A stretch of DNA of 25,297 nucleotides from a virus. The position numbers and the translations under genes are program-made. The notes below the pieces were generated by a model that was not told the origin of the DNA, searched no databases, and saw only the letters and a program-made list of their open reading frames with translations. The stretch covers positions 1-25,297 of IMG/VR virus record IMGVR_UViG_3300035180_000594; one strand, given 5' to 3'. Shown here in pieces: positions 20,918-25,297 of the stretch (position 1 is its first letter; each line of letters begins with the position of its first letter).

Positions 20918-20946
20918 AGTATAAGCCCGTTCCTGGCCCCGCGCAA
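20918..20946 (-). promoter_or_regulatory. Promoter candidate for the coat protein gene
   Basis: On the minus strand TTGCGC (20941-20946) and TATACT (20918-20923) are spaced 17 bases apart. The -10 matches TATAAT in 5 of 6 positions; the -35 matches in 3 of 6 with the important TTG. It lies between the scaffold terminator and the coat gene, giving a leader of about 100 bases. Confidence 0.55.
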
Positions 20947-20956
20947 GTATTTGTGC

Positions 20957-20987
20957 AAAATAAAAGAGCCTCCGAAGAGGCCCTTTT
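20957..20987 (-). terminator. Strong rho-independent terminator between scaffold and coat genes
   Basis: An 11-base-pair stem (one G-U pair) closed by a UUCG tetraloop is followed by TTTTATTTT in the reading direction. It starts about 30 bases after the scaffold stop. The A tract on the other side is also long, so it may work in both directions. Confidence 0.85.
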
Positions 20988-21017
20988 CCACTCGAATCCT
21001 TTTTAGGGGATACGACT

Positions 21018-21767
21018 CTAAACTACCTTGATCTGGCCCTTTGCGATGGCGTCCAAGTTATTCAGGATACCCATTTGATCGCTTCGGCTGATGGTGCCGG
21101 GGGCGGCAGCGCCTTTGTTCTGCTGACCTCCGGTGGCGCCGCCGCCCTTCGACTCATTGAACAGGTGCCCAGCGACGGCAGGAAGGTTTGACATCCACTC
21201 ATCAATTCCAAGCGGATCTACTCCTGTCTTTCCATACTTGATGTTGTCGCCTTCCATGGCAACGGCCACACCGTCACGAACCTGGAAAGTGGCACGGGCT
21301 CGGAATAGGACATCCTCCATAGCCGACGGCTTGACGCCATGTTTCGCGGCCGCAGTCTGAACTGCGTTATCAATAACCAGTTTGTTGAGCTGGGTTTCCA
21401 AGGATGTGACTTTGGCCCGCTCATTGCCAAGTTCTCCCTGAAGGCTCTCACGCAGAGCCTTGGTCCTCAGCTCGGTGAGCTCATCAACCTTGCCAGCGGC
21501 AATAAGCTGACCCTCCAAGATCTGCTGTTCATGAGTAAGCATCACCTTATACTTCTCAGGATCAACATCCTTGAACTTGGCAAGACCATCCTTCGTGCCT
21601 CGGAGTTCCTCTCGAACATTGATCAGCGAACTCTTGAGGCCGCGCACGCCGGGGTGGTCTTCTACATTGACGTCAAGGGCGAAGGTTCCATCCCCGACGG
21701 GCTTGTATTCTCCCTGAAGGGCCTCCGGCACTTCTGAAAGTGACTTGATTACTGCGGGCAAAGCCAT
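21018..21767 (-). CDS. Capsid scaffold protein candidate
   Basis: The 249-residue, strongly charged protein is mostly helical. It has SSLINVREELRGTKDGLAKF (about 45-64), then long coiled-coil helices between about 65 and 155 (DPEKYKVMLTHEQQILEGQL; ERAKVTSLETQLNKLVIDNA), an Ala/Gly/Gln-rich disordered stretch (KGGGATGGQQNKGAAAPGTI) and a final helix. It lies directly before the coat gene, the usual scaffold position, and its profile fits scaffolds that are removed as the head matures. A protease domain is not visible. AAGGAG precedes the ATG. Confidence 0.8.
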   Translation of the reverse strand: MALPAVIKSLSEVPEALQGEYKPVGDGTFALDVNVEDHPGVRGLKSSLINVREELRGTKDGLAKFKDVDPEKYKVMLTHEQQILEGQLIAAGKVDELTELRTKALRESLQGELGNERAKVTSLETQLNKLVIDNAVQTAAAKHGVKPSAMEDVLFRARATFQVRDGVAVAMEGDNIKYGKTGVDPLGIDEWMSNLPAVAGHLFNESKGGGATGGQQNKGAAAPGTISRSDQMGILNNLDAIAKGQIKVV

Positions 21768-21779
21768 GTGAAACTCCTT

Positions 21780-21820
21780 GTCAGCACCGCTGACGTTTAA
21801 TCGTTAGACCCGCTAACGAT
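21780..21820 (-). promoter_or_regulatory. Two adjacent perfect hairpins just before the scaffold gene
   Basis: ATCGTTAG/CTAACGAT (8-base-pair stem, 5-base loop, 21800-21820) and GTCAGC/GCTGAC (6-base-pair stem, 3-base loop, 21780-21794) lie 5 bases apart. The second abuts the AAGGAG ribosome-binding site of the scaffold gene. No T tract follows either, so RNA processing, stability or translation control is likelier than termination. Confidence 0.6.
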
Positions 21821-21886
21821 GGTTGGGTGATGCTCGGGGAAGGCTCCCGATACGATCCAGAAGAAGATGCGCGTGTAGGTCATCAT
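21797..21886 (-). CDS. Possible 29-residue peptide overlapping the upstream gene by ATGA
   Basis: The frame starts at an ATG that overlaps the stop codon of the preceding 86-residue gene (ATGA) and runs to a TAA at 21797. The peptide begins MMTYTRIFFWIVSGAFPEHH and ends in SGSND; its first half is hydrophobic and aromatic. ATGA coupling is the junction style used repeatedly in this genome, which supports translation. It fills most of an otherwise unexplained gap. It is too short to assign a family, and the 8-base-pair hairpin lies over its last codons. Confidence 0.45.
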   Translation of the reverse strand: MMTYTRIFFWIVSGAFPEHHPTIVSGSND

Positions 21887-22143
21887 GATTGAAACTCTTT
21901 CCAGGCAACCGCTGGTTCAAGTGTAAAGGTGAACCAGAACTGAATGCAAACTCTTTTTTCTAAGACTGCATCGCCATTTACGACTTTATAGGTTCCATCT
22001 GGGTTCCTAGCGTAGACCCAATACTCACCAGTGTCCGTATTCAACCTGACGACATCGTCTAGTTGCTTTCCGGTCTCATCATGGGTAAGTATTCCACGAC
22101 CATCAACGGCCATCGCAACGACACTACCCGCCTCGATGATCAT
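21883..22143 (-). CDS. Small phage protein of unknown function between portal and scaffold
   Basis: The 86-residue protein begins MIIEAGSVVAMAVDGRGILT and has two beta-hairpin-like motifs (DDVVRLNTDTGEYWVYARNP, then DGTYKVVNGDAVLEKR) before a tail with FWFTFTLEP. AGGGG precedes its ATG, and it lies 9 bases after the portal gene. No transmembrane segment or enzyme motif is seen. Small proteins are common here in portal-scaffold clusters; I do not recognise a family. Confidence 0.75.
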   Translation of the reverse strand: MIIEAGSVVAMAVDGRGILTHDETGKQLDDVVRLNTDTGEYWVYARNPDGTYKVVNGDAVLEKRVCIQFWFTFTLEPAVAWKEFQS

Positions 22144-22152
22144 ATTGGACCC

Positions 22153-23691
22153 CTATTGTTCGGTATTCGTGGCCCTAGAAGGCGCCTTGCCTGCCCCGGT
22201 GCCGCTACCACCTGCCCCATTGGCGCCCCCTGCGTCTGGCGCGCCGTCCTGGCTCCCAGTAGTGGGGGTGGCGGGCTGGGCGGCGGCCATCTTGGCAGCC
22301 GTGGCGGCGTCTTTGACGACTTTTTCCTCATCCAGGACTTTTTGGAACTCATCGAAGGTGATATTCGGCTTGACAATGCCGCCGCGCTGAAGATTCCAGA
22401 ACAAATCCTCATTTCGCATGGAACCTGCCTGCCAAGCGGCCACGATCGCAGTGATTTCTTGCGCAGAAAGCGTGGCATCAATGAAATCGCGGTTCAAAGT
22501 GACTTCGATGTCGCCTTCAGCGGGGGTCACGCCTTCCCAATTCATGATATACGTGAGAGCTCGCTCAAATCCCTCTTCGATTCGGCCCACAATAGCCGAA
22601 AGTAGAGAAGTTTCGCCACTTTGCTGAATGCGGGCCGCTTCTGCGGTCTCGACTCCGCGGCCACGCTGCGAACGCTGAAGCAACTGGGCGCCTAGCGCCG
22701 CCATCTGCTTCGTGCGATCTTCCAGTGCATCCTTGATTGCCACGAGTCCCTGACCATTAAACTCAAGATAAAACGCTTTAGAGTCGGCATTCCGCAGATT
22801 AATCGCCCCTTCTGACCCGAGATAGTAAGCCTTGCTGTCATCTACGCCGGTGAAAACAGGGGTGGGGAGCGCTGTGAAGTGCAGGCCGTGTCGATAATCG
22901 GCATCCAGCTGATAGTGATTGATATTGACGTTCACTAGATCCAAAAGCGGGGGCTTTGAGCAACTGATTGAATCCTCGTCAGCCGAAATCATCACGAATG
23001 GAATGTGATCGATTGGAATTCCGCGCATCGTGGGGGCCACGGTCTGCCCAGGGGTCCATTCTTCTGCGCCAGCGGTGATACCCGTTGTCTTTCGCCACAG
23101 GGTCACCGTATAGATGCCCGTTTCCATGGACAATTCTCTGATTTGTTTGACTTCAACAAGATCATACTTGTCTTTGTCGGGGGCCAGGACGGTTTCTTCC
23201 AGGATCACGGCCACGAACTTTCCATCAGACACCACCCAGTTCAGAATATTCTCTGGGTAATAGAGCTTGATGAACGCCGTTTCTCCTTCAGCCGCATCCT
23301 CGCTAAGTTTATCCACCAGTAGGCCGCACCGACCAGTGGTCAGCAATTCCTTAGTGAGTGCATGGGTGAACTGAATAGCGTTCTGCCCCGAATCTGTGAT
23401 GTCTTCCATGCGATCCCGCAAAATATCAGGAACGATGAACGACGGATCTTTGCGCAGGATGGCCCCAACATATCCATTAAGCGTTCGATCGGTGGCCCCA
23501 AACCACAAGGCCCGCCCCTTGTAAGCCTCGTATGCCTGGATGCCTGTATTCGGCTCTAGGTGCCCACTGAGTCGGGGGAGGTAACTGTCGCCCTTGGCTT
23601 TGATGACATCCTGGCCTTCGACGGCGTCTCGGCACCGAGTCCACTGAGGCAGGGTCCGCTTATACTCGGGATGCTGAGAGTTGATGGGCAC
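22153..23691 (-). CDS. Portal protein (DUF4055 family)
   Basis: This 512-residue protein starts at GTG behind GGAGG, four bases away. Residues about 55-82 (AYKGRALWFGATDRTLNGYV, then GAILRKDPSF) match the DUF4055 opening of phage portal proteins. Further on come GIPIDHIPFVMISADEDSIS, then LLDLVNVNINHYQLDADYRH (about 253-272) and EFNGQGLVAIKDALEDRTKQ. The C-terminus has the helical region (YIMNWEGV) and ends in a Gly/Ala-rich disordered tail. The ring of twelve forms the DNA gate of the head and the docking site of terminase, whose gene lies just upstream. Confidence 0.9.
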   Translation of the reverse strand: MPINSQHPEYKRTLPQWTRCRDAVEGQDVIKAKGDSYLPRLSGHLEPNTGIQAYEAYKGRALWFGATDRTLNGYVGAILRKDPSFIVPDILRDRMEDITDSGQNAIQFTHALTKELLTTGRCGLLVDKLSEDAAEGETAFIKLYYPENILNWVVSDGKFVAVILEETVLAPDKDKYDLVEVKQIRELSMETGIYTVTLWRKTTGITAGAEEWTPGQTVAPTMRGIPIDHIPFVMISADEDSISCSKPPLLDLVNVNINHYQLDADYRHGLHFTALPTPVFTGVDDSKAYYLGSEGAINLRNADSKAFYLEFNGQGLVAIKDALEDRTKQMAALGAQLLQRSQRGRGVETAEAARIQQSGETSLLSAIVGRIEEGFERALTYIMNWEGVTPAEGDIEVTLNRDFIDATLSAQEITAIVAAWQAGSMRNEDLFWNLQRGGIVKPNITFDEFQKVLDEEKVVKDAATAAKMAAAQPATPTTGSQDGAPDAGGANGAGGSGTGAGKAPSRATNTEQ

Positions 23692-23701
23692 GGTTCCTCC
23701 G

Positions 23702-23980
23702 TTACTTTTTCTTCTTGGGGTAGGCTCGGAACTGGATTTTCTTCACCGGAAACGACTTGCCAGCCTTCTTGCATTTCCTAATGAAGACCCTGTCCAAGTA
23801 GTTCGGCTTGCCGAAGGTCACCACCATTTCTTCCCGGGATTTCCGACCAGAAGGCTTGTTACGCCAGGTTGCCTTGACCGTCGTATTTTCGTCAACGATC
23901 TTGATGGCCGTCTTCATCCCTGAGCCGATCAAGGCGTCGCACACGACAGCAAACCACTTCGCTTCGATAGCCTTCTTCAT
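23702..23980 (-). CDS. Small basic protein between terminase and portal, unknown function
   Basis: The 92-residue protein is rich in Lys and Arg (WRNKPSGRKSREEMVVTFGK; RKCKKAGKSFPVKKIQ) and ends in KKKK. The predicted pattern is a short helix (EAKWFAVVCDAL), then beta strands ending in RAYPKKKK. There is no known motif; a nucleic-acid-binding role is possible from charge alone. It is 11 bases from both flanking genes, so it is co-transcribed with packaging genes. Confidence 0.8.
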   Translation of the reverse strand: MKKAIEAKWFAVVCDALIGSGMKTAIKIVDENTTVKATWRNKPSGRKSREEMVVTFGKPNYLDRVFIRKCKKAGKSFPVKKIQFRAYPKKKK

Positions 23981-23991
23981 GAAAGGACTCC

Positions 23992-25297
23992 TCAGCCGTA
24001 GTAAGTCTTAGTGACAGAAAGACTCTGCCCGCCAATAAAACGATAGACAATGTAGTATCCAAGTCCATCCGATAAGTGGGTCAGTTTCGCGTCCTGATGC
24101 TTATCAATCTCGCCACTGCCACCTTCAAGCAGCCGCACACCGTCCAAATCGCGCGATGTCATGGGGGCTCGGCTCGGGTCACAATAGAGATGCCTCTCTC
24201 CTACGACATTCAGAATGCGGCTGTTCATGCAGTTCACCCTCGCGCGCTCAGTGGGATTCGCACGAGGCACAAAATACATGAATCGTTCTCCAAAGTGCGG
24301 TTTAAGCACCGACCTGACCAGATCCCAATCAGAACCCTGGGTCGCCGACGTCTTTCTGTTCCCTCCGGTGGCGTCGCCATACACATGAACTTCACCCTGG
24401 TGCTCGCCCCACACTTCAATGAGTTTCCGGCATACGGCCACGGTATTAGAATTCTGAGGTATGTAAACCTCGCCGATAACCTTAGTTCCGACGAGCCCGT
24501 TCGGGAGGATCCCCTCCTGGGCAACGACCGCAACGCCCGGATCCACATTGAAATCAAAGCAGAACGCGATCGGAGCCTTTGGATCGTAATCCAGTCTAGC
24601 TTTGTTCGCGTCGGTATAGTTGTAGTAGGCCCTTCCAACGAAGTTGACAAAGGATCCCTCGTATTCCTGTTGGAAGGTAAGCTCGTCCATGTCACGCTTA
24701 GCCGACTCAATCGTCTTCGCGTCTAAGACCTCAGAACTCTTCCAGTGGTAGTAACCCCACTCGCTCGCATCTCCGAACTCAATCATCTGTGCTTTGGCAT
24801 ACTCGGCGATGTCGTAGTAGTGATTTCTTCCTTCAGGCACGCCGATCAGATCACACCAGCCCTGCCGGTCAGCCAGTGCAGGCCGGACGTTCGCGTTCCA
24901 GGCCGACGCCTTCATGTTGCCGTATTCATCAAGGATCCCGCCGTCCCAGGGCGATCCTTCAATGCGCTCGGGCTTGTCCATGCCCACGACCATGATGGTC
25001 GAATTCATAATGGTGGTGATGGAAAGCTCTGTTTCTGAGATCCCACGGGGGGCGACCAGCCGCTTCGGCACCAAGAGCTTCAGATCATTCCAATAGATGC
25101 GCTTGGCCTGATCCCGAGTGGGCGCCCCGCAGAAGTATCGTGGATCCGGAAAGTTGCTCGCTCCAGGCATCCCGGGTGGCATGAGCGCCCGCAGCACGAG
25201 TTTCCGCTTTGCGTTCTCTGTCTTCCCCGATCGTCGCCCCGCAGGCACCACATTGAACCTGTGGGGGGAGTTCGCATACTCCATCTGTGGCTTGATC
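23992..25297 (-). CDS. Large terminase subunit, ATPase and nuclease (N-terminus outside window)
   Basis: The visible 434 codons contain PAGRRSGKT (Walker A) and GGILDEYGNM (Walker B, with D-E). The C-terminal RNase H-like nuclease has D in FCFDFNVDP, D in YGDATGG and D in HLSDGLGY. The frame remains open through the right edge, and residues before the first ATG (25284) read IKPQ, matching the family pattern PQ...S..RF before Walker A. The real start is therefore probably upstream of the window. Large terminase threads DNA into the empty head using ATP and cuts it to length. A small terminase gene is not in view. Confidence 0.93.
   Translation of the reverse strand, partial: IKPQMEYANSPHRFNVVPAGRRSGKTENAKRKLVLRALMPPGMPGASNFPDPRYFCGAPTRDQAKRIYWNDLKLLVPKRLVAPRGISETELSITTIMNSTIMVVGMDKPERIEGSPWDGGILDEYGNMKASAWNANVRPALADRQGWCDLIGVPEGRNHYYDIAEYAKAQMIEFGDASEWGYYHWKSSEVLDAKTIESAKRDMDELTFQQEYEGSFVNFVGRAYYNYTDANKARLDYDPKAPIAFCFDFNVDPGVAVVAQEGILPNGLVGTKVIGEVYIPQNSNTVAVCRKLIEVWGEHQGEVHVYGDATGGNRKTSATQGSDWDLVRSVLKPHFGERFMYFVPRANPTERARVNCMNSRILNVVGERHLYCDPSRAPMTSRDLDGVRLLEGGSGEIDKHQDAKLTHLSDGLGYYIVYRFIGGQSLSVTKTYYG

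Noticed and set aside
19732-21006. Long plus-strand open frame (424 codons) antisense to the coat gene
   Set aside because: It covers the coat gene, promoter and terminator, has no ribosome-binding site or recognisable fold, and follows from the third-base bias of the coat codons.

Overview
This window is one continuous piece of a tailed-phage (or prophage) genome with a lambda-like, long non-contractile (siphovirus) tail. Every gene I accept is on the minus strand, so the natural reading direction is from the right edge to the left edge. The M-L-K-I-J style tail tip, the holin-type lysis cluster with peptidoglycan-directed enzymes and a perfect CRP-type site point to a Gram-negative, moderately GC-rich host. 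No integrase, attachment site, tRNA or CRISPR array is visible, so lifestyle cannot be decided. No stretch over about 230 bases lacks a gene.

Layout in reading order: (1) packaging and head, 25297 to 17738: large terminase (its 5' end lies beyond the window), a small basic protein, DUF4055-type portal, two small proteins, a scaffold-like protein, a P22-type coat protein, then adaptor, stopper, gp10-like neck protein and tail terminator. The coat gene is set apart by an upstream terminator, its own promoter and a downstream terminator. (2) Tail, 17728 to 4442: tail tube, G and G-T assembly chaperones made by a -1 ribosomal frameshift at T TTT TTC, lambda gpH-type tape measure, minor tail proteins M, L (four cysteines for an Fe-S cluster), K (JAMM plus NlpC/P60), I, a short J-type hub, and a separate 1133-residue fibre-like protein that ends in a complete Hint (hedgehog/intein) autoprocessing domain. 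(3) Lysis and unknown late genes, 4432 to 1783: a small helical protein, a permuted NlpC/P60-type enzyme, a membrane-anchored coiled-coil protein, a Tlde1/DUF2778-type enzyme, a two-helix holin candidate and a single-pass membrane protein. These genes overlap by 4-base ATGA/GTGA junctions. A strong terminator closes this block.

(4) Control and recombination region, 1715 to 1: a dense intergenic segment with a CRP-type site, several inverted repeats and a promoter candidate precedes a small helix-turn-helix regulator, a YqaJ-type (lambda-exonuclease-like) nuclease and the start of a conserved phage protein that may be its recombination partner. The regulator, nuclease and partner overlap each other and look like one operon.

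The items most worth a second look are the Hint domain ending the fibre (Cys and His-Asn present, but no residue that would allow splicing), the Tlde1-like enzyme beside a holin, the insulated coat-protein unit, and the compact regulatory region in front of the small regulator.
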